From Rhodoferax sp. OV413 (lineage in GTDB: Bacteria > Pseudomonadota > Gammaproteobacteria > Burkholderiales > Burkholderiaceae_C): 64,000 bases of DNA. This document shows, piece by piece, positions 7,563 to 16,277 of the stretch (the first letter of the stretch is position 1; each line of letters opens with the position of its first letter). Under the pieces are notes generated by a model. It did not search any database. It had not been told where the DNA came from and saw only the letters and a list, made by a program, of their open reading frames with translations. Position numbers and translations under genes: made by a program. The stretch is taken from NCBI RefSeq assembly GCF_900104385.1, contig NZ_FNJA01000008.1, forward strand, positions 124,001 to 188,000, in the 5' to 3' direction.

Positions 7563-8249
7563 ATGACTCCCAGCGCCTCCGCTGCCGCCCTTCTGCCGCT
7601 GCGCCCGCCCGTGCACAGCCCACTCGCCAGTGCCGGCATGGACGAGGACAGCTGCGTGCTCAGCAGCATGGAGGTTGCCGGCCCAGCGCTGTTCAGCGTG
7701 GGCGGTGCGCCGCTACTGCGCCGCGACATCACCGAGGGCCGGCCCGGTATTCCGCTGAGCCTGACGCTGCAGCTGCGGGATTGCGATAACCAGGGCGAAG
7801 CCATCTGCGGGGCCGAGGTCTATGTATGGCATTGCGACGCCGAGGGCCGGTATTCGGGCGGCCACAGCGGCCCGGAGATCACCGCCATCGGCGAAACCTA
7901 TCTGCGCGGCGTGCAGTTCAGCAACCAGGCGGGCAGCGTGGTGTTCCACACCATCCTGCCGGGCTGCCACCAGTGCCAGCTGGAGCACATCCATCTGCTG
8001 GTGCTGCTGCCCAGCACGGTGCCGTCTTCGCGCACCGTGTCCACCGCCAGTGCGCAGCTGCTTTTTCCGTATGCGGTAACCACTGCAGCCTATAGCTGCT
8101 CCACGCTGTACCGCCCCTCGCTGGACATGCAGCCGCCCGCCCACGCAGCCGAGCCGGCCGACAGCCCCAGCCAGCACACACTGCAGGTCAGCGGCAACGC
8201 CAGCACCGGCTATGCCGCCAGCCTGGTAATCGGCATCACCAGCGTCTAA
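7563..8249 (+). CDS. Degenerate intradiol dioxygenase-like protein
   Basis: A 228-residue paralogue of the exported dioxygenase-like protein at 4396-5295, but with no signal peptide or lipobox, so apparently cytoplasmic. It keeps the fold signatures (AEVYVWHCDAEGRYSG and ETYLRGVQFSNQAGSVVFHTILPGC) and the same C-terminal GYAASLVIGI ending. Of the four ferric ligands, Y97, H142 and H144 are retained, but the second tyrosine is replaced by histidine (PGCH136), and the Arg that normally follows is missing. It may bind metal differently or be a non-catalytic partner. The start has an AAGGAAAT Shine-Dalgarno and the gene is transcribed divergently from the DUF6502 gene. Confidence 0.8.
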   Translation: MTPSASAAALLPLRPPVHSPLASAGMDEDSCVLSSMEVAGPALFSVGGAPLLRRDITEGRPGIPLSLTLQLRDCDNQGEAICGAEVYVWHCDAEGRYSGGHSGPEITAIGETYLRGVQFSNQAGSVVFHTILPGCHQCQLEHIHLLVLLPSTVPSSRTVSTASAQLLFPYAVTTAAYSCSTLYRPSLDMQPPAHAAEPADSPSQHTLQVSGNASTGYAASLVIGITSV

Positions 8250-8341
8250 TAATCTGTTGTAAGCCACGCGCCCCGCCTGTAGGACGACGCCGCAAATTGC
8301 CTGGCCTCGGCGCCAGACCGCCTACGATGGAATATCTCCCA

Positions 8342-8360
8342 GGCCGCGGGCGCGGCCTTA
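8342..8360 (+). terminator. Possible terminator hairpin
   Basis: GGCCGC-GGGC-GCGGCC hairpin followed by TTATTCC. It lies between the dioxygenase paralogue and the secreted protein gene. The stem is strong but the T-run is poor, so this is weak evidence; it might instead be a leader hairpin of the downstream gene. Confidence 0.25.
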
Positions 8361-8385
8361 TTCCTATAACGAGACGAGGTGCCCT

Positions 8386-9024
8386 ATGTTGATCCAAAAA
8401 ACCACGCTTGCCGCGCTGACGGCCGGCGCATTGCTATTAGGCAGCGGAATACAGGTCGCCCACGCAGCAACCGGTACCAGCAGCACCGCGGCTGGCAAGC
8501 TGACCTCCAGCTACGCCAGCTTTGCCGGCTCTCCCGAAAATGCGCAGTCGCTGGTCGACGGTCTGCGCACCGGCAGCCTGATCACGCTGCAGCCCAACCC
8601 TCACGGCCCGTATGCGTCGGAGCCCGCAGCCAGCCTGGCACCCAGCACCGGCAAGCTGGGCTACGGCAATATCAACATCGCCCTTGGGCTAGCCAAAACC
8701 TCGCTGGCCCAGCAGGGCATCACCAACCCGACGCCCACCCAGCTCGCAGCCGCACTTGGCGGTGTGCTGGGGCAGCGCAGCGAGGGCATGGGCTGGGGCC
8801 AGATCGCCAAGAGCATGGGCGTCAGCCTGGGCTCGGTGGTCAGCGCTTCGCACACTGAAAAAAGTGGCAAGAAAACTGCACACACGAACCAGGTGGCCAG
8901 CCTGGCCAAAGCCGACAACGCCGCCGGCAAAAGCAATGCGGGTGGCAACAGCCGCAATGGCGGGGGCAAAGCTGGTGGGAACGGCGGCGGCAATGGTGGT
9001 GGCAATGGCGGCGGCAAGAAGTAA
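8386..9024 (+). CDS. Secreted protein with Gly/Asn-rich tail
   Basis: A 212-residue protein with a clear Sec signal peptide (hydrophobic LAALTAGALLLGSG, predicted cleavage after AHA at residue 27). The central domain (about 60-150) contains KLGYGNINIALGLAKTSL, then PTPTQLAAALGG, then GMGWGQIAKSMG. I recall this arrangement in uncharacterised secreted proteins of Burkholderiales. The tail (about 175-212) is low-complexity Lys/Asn/Gly (GGNGGG repeats) and probably disordered, possibly cell-surface or polymer binding. A GAGG Shine-Dalgarno precedes the ATG. It follows the dioxygenase paralogue on the same strand, 136 bp away, and could belong to the same cluster. Confidence 0.75.
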   Translation: MLIQKTTLAALTAGALLLGSGIQVAHAATGTSSTAAGKLTSSYASFAGSPENAQSLVDGLRTGSLITLQPNPHGPYASEPAASLAPSTGKLGYGNINIALGLAKTSLAQQGITNPTPTQLAAALGGVLGQRSEGMGWGQIAKSMGVSLGSVVSASHTEKSGKKTAHTNQVASLAKADNAAGKSNAGGNSRNGGGKAGGNGGGNGGGNGGGKK

Positions 9025-9059
9025 AGCCTGCTCCGCCTAGCCCCGCGCAACCAGCACCG

Positions 9060-10157
9060 TCAGCGCAGGTCGCCGGTTGGCACGAAGGCGGCTTGCTTCA
9101 CGCTCTGCTCGCCCCGGCCCAGCAGGGCCATCACCTGGTAGACCTGCTGCGGCGTCACCGGTGCAGCCGTGGCCTTACCCTGCAGATAGTCCCGCAGACC
9201 GGCGTAGTACTGCAGGTAGTTGCCCGCCACATCGGGCGTGGCCTCGGTCACCGGCCCGGCGGCGGCGTGGTGCACCAGTTGGCCGGTCAAGGGGTCGGCA
9301 CCCCAGTCGCCCAGCGCATCCAGCTGCGGACGGCCACCCGCCTTGAGCGCGTCTTCTTGCGTATCGAGCCCAAACTTGGTGAACGAGCCGCCCGTGCCAT
9401 GCACTGCAAAGCGCGGTCCGGAGCTGGTTACGCAGGAGCTGGCGTGCAGCACCACGCGCAGGCCCGGATGGCTGGAGCCGTAGCGCAGCTGAGCGTGGAA
9501 ATAGTCGTTGGTCTGGGTGTTCTCGCGCTGGCGGGCCACGTCCAGCGACAGGTCGTCGGGTACGCCAAACAGCTGCAAGGCCTGGTCGACCAGATGCGCG
9601 CCCAGGTCCAGCCAGAGGTCGGAGCCAGGAATGTCCTGCTCGCGCCACTTGCCGGGCACCACATGGCGGAAGCGGTCGAAGTGCGATTCAAAATGCGTGA
9701 TGCGTCCGAGCTTGCCGCTGGCCAGTACCTGCTGCAGCAGCAGGAAGTCGCCATCAAATCGGCGGTTCTGGTAGACCGTCAACACGCGGTTCTGCTGCCG
9801 CGCCACGGCCAGCAGATCCTCGGTCTCGGCCAGGGTCACGGTGCAGGGCTTGTCCACCACCACATGCTTGCCCGCCAGCAGGGCCGCGCGCGCCAAGGCG
9901 TGGTGGCTGGCGTTGCTGGTAGCGATGACGACCAGGTCGATCGTCGGGTCGGCAAACGCCGCCTCGGGCGTGGGCACCACGCGCACCTGGGGCCAGTCCT
10001 TCTGCACCGCCTCGGGTTTGCTGGAGCAGATGCAGGCCAGCTCCAGGCCGGGCACGCCGGCCACCAGCGGCGCATGGAAGACCCGGCCGGCCAGGCCGTA
10101 GCCGATGACGGCTACGCGGATCGGGGCGGTGAAAGGGGTGAATTGGATGTGTGTCAT
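9060..10157 (-). CDS. Gfo/Idh/MocA family oxidoreductase
   Basis: A 365-residue NAD(P)-dependent sugar or polyol dehydrogenase-type enzyme. The N-terminal Rossmann fold starts RVAVIGYGLAGRVFHAPL. The family signature VDKPCTVTLAE (consensus EKP) follows about 90 residues later, and the C-terminal substrate domain contains GSDLWLDLGAHLVDQAL with the conserved Asp/His. It resembles the IolW/YdgJ/YhhX subgroup (myo- or scyllo-inositol and related sugars), but the exact substrate cannot be told. The start at 10157 was chosen because the Rossmann motif lies about 13 residues in; the longer open frame upstream is antisense to the haemoglobin gene. It follows the truncated haemoglobin gene by 19 bp. 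Confidence 0.9.
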   Translation of the reverse strand: MTHIQFTPFTAPIRVAVIGYGLAGRVFHAPLVAGVPGLELACICSSKPEAVQKDWPQVRVVPTPEAAFADPTIDLVVIATSNASHHALARAALLAGKHVVVDKPCTVTLAETEDLLAVARQQNRVLTVYQNRRFDGDFLLLQQVLASGKLGRITHFESHFDRFRHVVPGKWREQDIPGSDLWLDLGAHLVDQALQLFGVPDDLSLDVARQRENTQTNDYFHAQLRYGSSHPGLRVVLHASSCVTSSGPRFAVHGTGGSFTKFGLDTQEDALKAGGRPQLDALGDWGADPLTGQLVHHAAAGPVTEATPDVAGNYLQYYAGLRDYLQGKATAAPVTPQQVYQVMALLGRGEQSVKQAAFVPTGDLR

Positions 10158-10176
10158 GGTGTGGTTTCTCGTGTGG

Positions 10177-10581
10177 TCAAACGCCGTGGTTGCGCATCCA
10201 ATCGGCGGTCTGGAAGAAGCTGTCGCGCAGGCGGGCGCGCAGGCCCTCGTCCACGCCGGTCTCGCCCATCGCCTGGTCCATGCAGGCCAGCCACTGGTCC
10301 CGCTCCAGGATGCCGATCTTGAACGGCATATGCCGCGCGCGCAGCCGCGGGTGGCCAAACTGCTCGGTGTAGTACTGCGGCCCGCCGAGCCAGCCGCACA
10401 AAAACATGAACAGGCGCTGGCGCGCGTTCTCCAGCCCCGGGCCGTGGGCGGCGCGCAGGGCGGCGTAGCCGGGCTCCAGGTCCATCAGGTCGTAGAAGCG
10501 GTCCACCAGCGCACGCACCGGCGCTTCGCCCCCTATCCATTCAAACGGGGTGGCGGCGGGTGGTTTTTCTTGGATCTGCAT
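10177..10581 (-). CDS. Group II truncated haemoglobin
   Basis: A 134-residue 2/2 haemoglobin of the trHbO class. Recognisable features are the pre-F FEWIGGEAPVRALVDRFY start with Y30 at the B10 position, FLCGWLGGPQYYTEQFGHPRLRARHMPF with the proximal histidine H84, and W97 at the G8 position typical of group II. Such proteins bind O2, NO or H2S and are linked to redox or nitrosative stress handling. It lies 19 bp upstream of the oxidoreductase and is probably co-transcribed with it. A degenerate palindromic repeat copy lies behind its start. Confidence 0.92.
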   Translation of the reverse strand: MQIQEKPPAATPFEWIGGEAPVRALVDRFYDLMDLEPGYAALRAAHGPGLENARQRLFMFLCGWLGGPQYYTEQFGHPRLRARHMPFKIGILERDQWLACMDQAMGETGVDEGLRARLRDSFFQTADWMRNHGV

Positions 10582-10600
10582 GGCAAAACGGTGAGGGAAG

Positions 10601-10664
10601 AAATTGATAAGAAATACGGCTCTGGCGCTTATTCAAGCTGCGGCGTCTGCTATCCAAATCGCAG
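10601..10664 (+). repeat. Palindromic intergenic repeat, copy C (degenerate)
   Basis: A diverged copy: AAATACGGCTCTGGCGCTTA left half closely matches copy I, but the right arm (GCGGCGTCTGCTATCCAAAT) is eroded. It lies upstream of the truncated haemoglobin gene, which is unusual because most copies sit behind stop codons. Confidence 0.5.
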
Positions 10665-10818
10665 CACACAGCCGACTTGGCTAGGAGGCAGTGTACGGTT
10701 TCATCGGTTATTCAGTAAAAACTATCAATGAAATAAATTCGATTGTCTTTACGCATGATTGGTGTTTCCCTACCATTTGCGCTGTAGTCAAACACTAACC
10801 TGGATTGGAGTGCAAAGC

Positions 10819-10911
10819 ATGAAAGAACTGAGAACCACCGCCGGCCTGTTGATCAACGCATCGGGGCTGGTGATTCTGCTGTCCAACCTGGCGCAATGGC
10901 ACGCGGGGTGA
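10819..10911 (+). CDS. 30-residue single-pass membrane peptide
   Basis: A short frame encoding MKELRTTAGLLINASGLVIL... and ending QWHAG. It has a charged, Lys/Arg-containing start and one hydrophobic stretch of about 18 residues (GLLINASGLVILLSNLAQW), consistent with one membrane-spanning helix. A GGAG Shine-Dalgarno lies 8 bp before the ATG, and a strong intrinsic terminator begins 28 bp after the TGA. An isolated cistron with its own ribosome site and terminator argues for a real small protein. No family is recognised. It lies between the truncated haemoglobin gene and the AI-2E family gene without overlapping either. Confidence 0.55.
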   Translation: MKELRTTAGLLINASGLVILLSNLAQWHAG

Positions 10912-10939
10912 AGCCAGCTTGCCAGCCGCCACGGCCGAT

Positions 10940-10974
10940 AAAAGCCCGCCTCTGAAAACCAGGGCGGGCTTTTT
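10940..10974 (+). terminator. Rho-independent terminator of the small membrane peptide gene
   Basis: AAAGCCCGCC, an 11-12 nt loop, then GGCGGGCTTTTT: a 10 bp perfect stem with a T-run. Located 28 bp behind the 30-residue peptide gene. Confidence 0.85.
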
Positions 10975-11231
10975 ACTTTCAAGCCGAACCAGGCTGTAAC
11001 GCTGTAGGGGGTTATCCCAGCAGCTATGAAAGCGATAGTCCTGAAGCTGCTTCAGACGGCCCAGGCTATCCAGCGGCCGCGCCACCAGGGTTATTTGTGT
11101 GCACCACCCTCTGATCCCAGCGGCCGGAGTGCCTTACTATGCCGCGGACATGGCGATTGCCGGCCCTCTGATCAGCCGGGGCGCCGGGTAGCGGCGCGAC
11201 AACGAGACATCCATAACCCAAGGAATCGGCG

Positions 11232-12413
11232 ATGACGGAATCCACCACGGTGCAGACAGGCCCAAGCACCCACGAACTGGAAAAATCGGCCGAATCCGGC
11301 CAGGCGCGTCGGGTGGTGCTGCACATGCCGGTGGATGTACGCAGCGTGTCCCTGGGGCTGCTGGCCGTGCTGGCCAGCATCTACACCCTGCGCTGGGCCG
11401 GTGCGGTGTTCATTCCGGTCATGGTGGGCATTCTTTCCAGCTATGCCTTGTCACCCGTGGTGGACTGGTTCCACGCGCGCAGGGTGCCACGGGCATTGAG
11501 CGCCGCCGTGCTGCTGATGGGCATCCTGGGCGGAGTGGGTGCCACGGCCTACTCGCTCAGTGACGACGCCAGCAAGCTGGTCGAACAGCTCCCCGCCGCC
11601 ACCCAGAAGCTGCGCAGCGCGCTGCGCGTACTGCCCGGATCGCCGCGCAACACGCTGACCACGGTGCAGCAGGCGGCCTCGCAACTCGAGCAGGCCGCGG
11701 AAGAAACGGGCCGCTCCGTTCCCGCAGGCCCGGGCGTGCAACGGGTGCAGATCGTCAAGCCGCGGTTCGACATCCGCGACCATTTGTGGAACGGCAGCTT
11801 GGGCATTGTGGGCATGCTGGGCCAGATCGGCACGGTGGCGCTGATCACCTTCTTCCTGATGGCTTCAGGCGACAGCTTTCGGCGCAAAGTCGTGAAGTTG
11901 GCGGGCCCGACACTCAGCCGCAAAAAGATCACCTTGCAGGCGCTGAACCAGATCAACGACCAGATCCAACGCTACATGCTGGTGCAGCTGTTCACCAGCG
12001 CTTTGGTGGGCGTGGCAACCTGGTTGTGCTTTGTGGCGCTGGGCCTGGAGCATGCAGCGGTATGGGGGATTGCCGCCGGGGTGCTGAACCTGGTGCCCTA
12101 CATTGGCAGCGTGGTGATTGCGGCGGGGTCTGCGCTGGTCGCCTTTCTGCAGTTCGGCTCGCTGGAAATGGTGCTGCTGGTGAGCGGCAGCTCCTTGCTC
12201 ATCCACGCGGTCGCAGGATTTTTGTTGACGCCCTGGCTCACCAGCCGCGCCAACCAGATGAACCCCGTGGCCGTCTTCGTCAGCATGCTGGCCTGGGGCT
12301 GGCTCTGGGGTTTGTGGGGCCTGCTGTTGGGCGTGCCCATCATGGTTGCCATCAAGTCGGTGTGCGACCGCATCGACGACCTGAAACCGGTGGGGGAATT
12401 CCTGGGAACCTAG
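11232..12413 (+). CDS. AI-2E family transporter (PerM/YdiK type)
   Basis: A 393-residue inner-membrane protein of the AI-2 exporter (PerM, DUF20) superfamily. The N-terminal 30 residues are polar and cytoplasmic. Paired transmembrane helices follow at about 35-95, a soluble helical segment at about 105-185, and a cluster of five or six helices at about 190-370. Typical family stretches include GVLNLVPYIGSVV and LLTPWLTSRANQMNPVAVFVSMLAWGWLWG. Members have been linked to autoinducer-2 export or Na+(Li+)/H+ exchange; specificity cannot be assigned here. It stands alone, flanked by non-coding sequence and, behind it, repeat copy D. The 257 bp in front of it hold no recognisable gene. Confidence 0.9.
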   Translation: MTESTTVQTGPSTHELEKSAESGQARRVVLHMPVDVRSVSLGLLAVLASIYTLRWAGAVFIPVMVGILSSYALSPVVDWFHARRVPRALSAAVLLMGILGGVGATAYSLSDDASKLVEQLPAATQKLRSALRVLPGSPRNTLTTVQQAASQLEQAAEETGRSVPAGPGVQRVQIVKPRFDIRDHLWNGSLGIVGMLGQIGTVALITFFLMASGDSFRRKVVKLAGPTLSRKKITLQALNQINDQIQRYMLVQLFTSALVGVATWLCFVALGLEHAAVWGIAAGVLNLVPYIGSVVIAAGSALVAFLQFGSLEMVLLVSGSSLLIHAVAGFLLTPWLTSRANQMNPVAVFVSMLAWGWLWGLWGLLLGVPIMVAIKSVCDRIDDLKPVGEFLGT

Positions 12414-12442
12414 GTGCTGTCTGCCGCACACCAGCAGGCACA

Positions 12443-12502
12443 AAATAAATATAAAAAGTGCTTCTAGCGCATATTGGGTATGCGCTAGAAGCTATCAATA
12501 AC
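12443..12502 (+). repeat. Palindromic intergenic repeat, copy D
   Basis: AATATAAAAAGTGCTTCTAGCGC left half and TGCGCTAGAAGCTATCAATA right half form a near-perfect hairpin. It lies between the convergent AI-2E family and FtsX-like genes. Confidence 0.75.
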
Positions 12503-12520
12503 GCAGCAACTTCACGGCAA

Positions 12521-15040
12521 CTAGGCCGCAGCCCGGCGGAGCGTATCCACCACCGGTCTACGCAGCACATCGCGCAGGCCCCACCAGCCCGCCGCCAGCG
12601 CCAGCACCGCGCCGGCCAGGGCGCCCAGCACGGGCACCCACAGCGAGCCGTTCCAAGCGAACTCGAACACATAGCGGGTCAGCGCCCAGCCCACGGCCAT
12701 GGCGACGATGCTGGCCAAAAAACCGGCCAGTAGGCCCACGCCGGCCAGCTCGGCGCGCTGCACCTGGCGCAGCAGGCTGCCGGGCGCGCCCAGGGCCCGC
12801 ATGATGGCGAACTCGCGGGCCCGCTCTTCGCGGGTGGCGGTGATGGCGGCAAACAGCACTACCAGGCCGGCCGCCAGGGTGAAGCCGAACAAGAACTCGA
12901 CCGCGCGGATCACCTGGTCCAGCACCCGCTGGATCTGGCCCAGGGTGATGCCCAGGTCCACCGCCGTGATGTTGGGAAACTGGCGCACCAGCTGGTTGTC
13001 AAAGCCCTTGGTGGCCGGCGCCTTGAACGCGCCCAGGTAGGTCACCGGCACATCGCCCATCTGGCTTACGGGATAGATGACGAAGAAATTGGCCCGCATC
13101 GAACCCCAGTCCACCTTGCGCAGCGAGGTGATCTTGGCCTCGCTCTGCTGGCCGCCGATGTCGAAGCGCAGGGTATCGCCCATGTGCAGGTTCAGGGTCT
13201 TGGCGATACCTTCCTCGACGCTGATCGCGCCCTTCTCTTCGGCCGTCCAGGTGCCGGCGACCAGCGGGTTGTGGCCCGGCCGCTCGGCGCTGTTGGACAG
13301 GTTGAACTCGCGGTCCAGCAGGCGCTTGGCGCGGTCGTCCGTGTAGTTCTCGGGCAGGGTGGGCTGGCCGTTGATGGCCACCAGGCGGCCGCGGAACATC
13401 GGGTACCAGTCGTAGTTCTTGACCCCGGCGTCGGCCAGGTTCTTCTGGAAATCGGCGGCCTGGTCGGGCATGACGTTGATGACAAAGCGGTTCGGCGCGT
13501 CCGGCGGCGTGGCCTGACGCCAGCTGTGGATCAGGTCGGTGCGCAGCAGCACCAGCAGGATCAAGGCCAGCAGGCCCACGGCCAATGCGCTGACCTGCAC
13601 TACCGCGTACGCAGGCCGGGCCGACATCTGGCGCGTGGCCAGCACCAGCCAGCGCGGCGCGGTGGCCTCGTTGACGCTGCGGCGCAGCAGCTTCACCGCC
13701 ACCCAGCCCAGGCCGGCAAACACCAGCACCGCGCCGGCAAAGCCGCCCACCGCAATCAGGCCCAGAGTGATGTCGCTGCTGGCCGCCAGCAGCAGTGCGG
13801 CAAAGCCCAGTACGCCCAGGCCCAGCACGCCGATGGAGGTGGGCTTGAGCCCGCCCACATCGCGGCGGATCACCCGCAGCGGCGGCACCGAGGCTAGCTG
13901 CAGCACCGGCGGCAGGCCGAAGGCGAACAGCAAAGTCATACCCATGCCCATGCCCAAGGCTGCCGGCCACCAGGTGGCGGCGGGCAGGCTGGAATCCACC
14001 AGGCCGGCCAGCAGCAGCACGAACAGGTAGTGCACGCCAAAGCCTATGGCCAGGCCCAGTGCGCTGGCGAAGATGCCGACCAGCGCGAACTCAAACGCGT
14101 AGCTCAGCGCAATCGTGCGCTGGCTCTGGCCCAGCACGCGCAGCATCGCGCAGTCGTCCAGATGGTTGGCCGCAAAGCCGCGCGCGGCCAGGGCCACGGC
14201 AACCGCGCTGAGCAGCGCCGACAGCAGCGCCACCAGGTTCAGGAACTTATTGGCGCGGTCCAAGGTTTGGCGCATCTCGGGGCGGCCGCTTTCCAGCGAC
14301 TCGATGCGCACGCCGCGGCTGTCGGGCTTTTTGACCTCGGCATCGGCCCACTGCACATAGCGCTGCACCGCCAGGTCGGCCCCGGCCACGGCGAAACGGT
14401 AGGTCACGCGGCTGGCCGGCTGGATCAGCCCGGTGGCGGCCATATCGCTTTGGTTCACCATCGCGCGGGGCGAGAAATTCATGAAGCCGCCGCCGCGGTC
14501 GGGCTCGACGGCAATCGTCTTGCTGATGCGCAGGCGGCTGTCGCCCAGCAGCAGGCTGTCGCCCAGCTTCAGCTCCAGCGCCTCCAGCAGCGACGGGTCC
14601 ACCCAGACCTCGCCGGGCGCGGGGATGTCGCGCGTGGCTTTGCCGGGCGCATCGGCGCTGTCCGACACCTGCAGATTGCCGCGCAGCGGGTAGCCGGGCA
14701 CCACGGCCTTCAGCGCCACCAGTTTACTGGCGCCGCCCTGCGCATCCTCGGCCCGGCCCATGGTGGCCAGGGTTAGGGTGGTGACGGTCTGCAGGCCCTG
14801 GGCCTGGGCTTGCGCCAGAAAAGCCGGCGGCGTGGGGTTGTCGCTGGACACCACGGCGTCGCCACCCAACAGCTGGCGCGCATCGCGCTGCAGCCCGCCT
14901 TGCAGGCGGTCGGCAAAGAAGCCGACGGCGCTCAGCGCGGCCACCGCCAGGGTCACCGCGACCATCAGCAGGCGCAGCTCGCCCGAGCGCACATCGCGCC
15001 ACAGCGTGCGCCAACCTAAGGCGATAAAAGGGGATTTCAA
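12521..15040 (-). CDS. FtsX-like ABC transporter permease (YbbP family)
   Basis: An 839-residue inner-membrane protein with the architecture of YbbP-type permeases. It has an N-terminal transmembrane helix (LLMVAVTLAVAALSAVGFF), a large periplasmic MacB-like domain, an FtsX core of three or four helices (about 260-480), a second periplasmic domain, and a C-terminal FtsX core ending GWWGLRDVLRRPVVDTLR. The start is probably TTG at 15040, since AGGAG lies 6 bp before it; a more upstream TTG at 15064 lacks a site. Such permeases normally work with an ATPase of the LolD/YbbA type. None is adjacent here, so the partner must be encoded elsewhere. Confidence 0.88.
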   Translation of the reverse strand: MKSPFIALGWRTLWRDVRSGELRLLMVAVTLAVAALSAVGFFADRLQGGLQRDARQLLGGDAVVSSDNPTPPAFLAQAQAQGLQTVTTLTLATMGRAEDAQGGASKLVALKAVVPGYPLRGNLQVSDSADAPGKATRDIPAPGEVWVDPSLLEALELKLGDSLLLGDSRLRISKTIAVEPDRGGGFMNFSPRAMVNQSDMAATGLIQPASRVTYRFAVAGADLAVQRYVQWADAEVKKPDSRGVRIESLESGRPEMRQTLDRANKFLNLVALLSALLSAVAVALAARGFAANHLDDCAMLRVLGQSQRTIALSYAFEFALVGIFASALGLAIGFGVHYLFVLLLAGLVDSSLPAATWWPAALGMGMGMTLLFAFGLPPVLQLASVPPLRVIRRDVGGLKPTSIGVLGLGVLGFAALLLAASSDITLGLIAVGGFAGAVLVFAGLGWVAVKLLRRSVNEATAPRWLVLATRQMSARPAYAVVQVSALAVGLLALILLVLLRTDLIHSWRQATPPDAPNRFVINVMPDQAADFQKNLADAGVKNYDWYPMFRGRLVAINGQPTLPENYTDDRAKRLLDREFNLSNSAERPGHNPLVAGTWTAEEKGAISVEEGIAKTLNLHMGDTLRFDIGGQQSEAKITSLRKVDWGSMRANFFVIYPVSQMGDVPVTYLGAFKAPATKGFDNQLVRQFPNITAVDLGITLGQIQRVLDQVIRAVEFLFGFTLAAGLVVLFAAITATREERAREFAIMRALGAPGSLLRQVQRAELAGVGLLAGFLASIVAMAVGWALTRYVFEFAWNGSLWVPVLGALAGAVLALAAGWWGLRDVLRRPVVDTLRRAAA

Positions 15041-15146
15041 TGCAAGCTCCTGGACAGTGCGCAAGCGGCGATTATTCCCCTAGGCCGCTACCCCACGCCA
15101 ACCAAAGGACATGCATACTGCGCGCTTCGAATAAAAAGAGACTTCC

Positions 15147-16086
<940 letters not shown>

Positions 16087-16088
<2 letters not shown>

Positions 16089-16153
16089 TTTATAGAAAAC
16101 ATGCCTGTAGCGCATGTAATACCTGCGCCAGCAGCTACTTTTTTAATAGCAAG
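16087..16153 (+). repeat. Palindromic intergenic repeat, copy E
   Basis: AATTTATAGAAAA left flank, CTGTAGCGCATG left arm, TGCGCCAGCAGCTAC right arm and AATAGCAAG tail. The element overlaps the last base of the lactonase stop codon, so the stop codon abuts its AT-rich flank. Confidence 0.8.
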
Positions 16154-16170
16154 CAGACACCAGCAGCCAG

Positions 16171-16241
16171 TTGACTTTCATCCGGGTCAACAGTGAAATG
16201 CGCTGCCGGCCCGGTTTGCCTGGTCACGCGCCGGCAGCGCA
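16171..16241 (+). promoter_or_regulatory. Promoter and leader hairpin of the crystallin-fold gene
   Basis: A -35-like TTGACT (16171-16176) is spaced 17 bp from TGAAAT (16194-16199). The region also contains TTGAC...GTCAA as an inverted repeat. It is followed by a 12 bp perfect inverted repeat TGCGCTGCCGGC (16199-16210) / GCCGGCAGCGCA (16230-16241) that would form a very stable hairpin in the mRNA leader, 36 bp before the start codon. Possible roles are mRNA stabilisation or protein binding; these are inferences. Confidence 0.45.
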
Positions 16242-16277
16242 ATGCTCAACCGCCAGGTGCTACTAGGAGATACCTCG

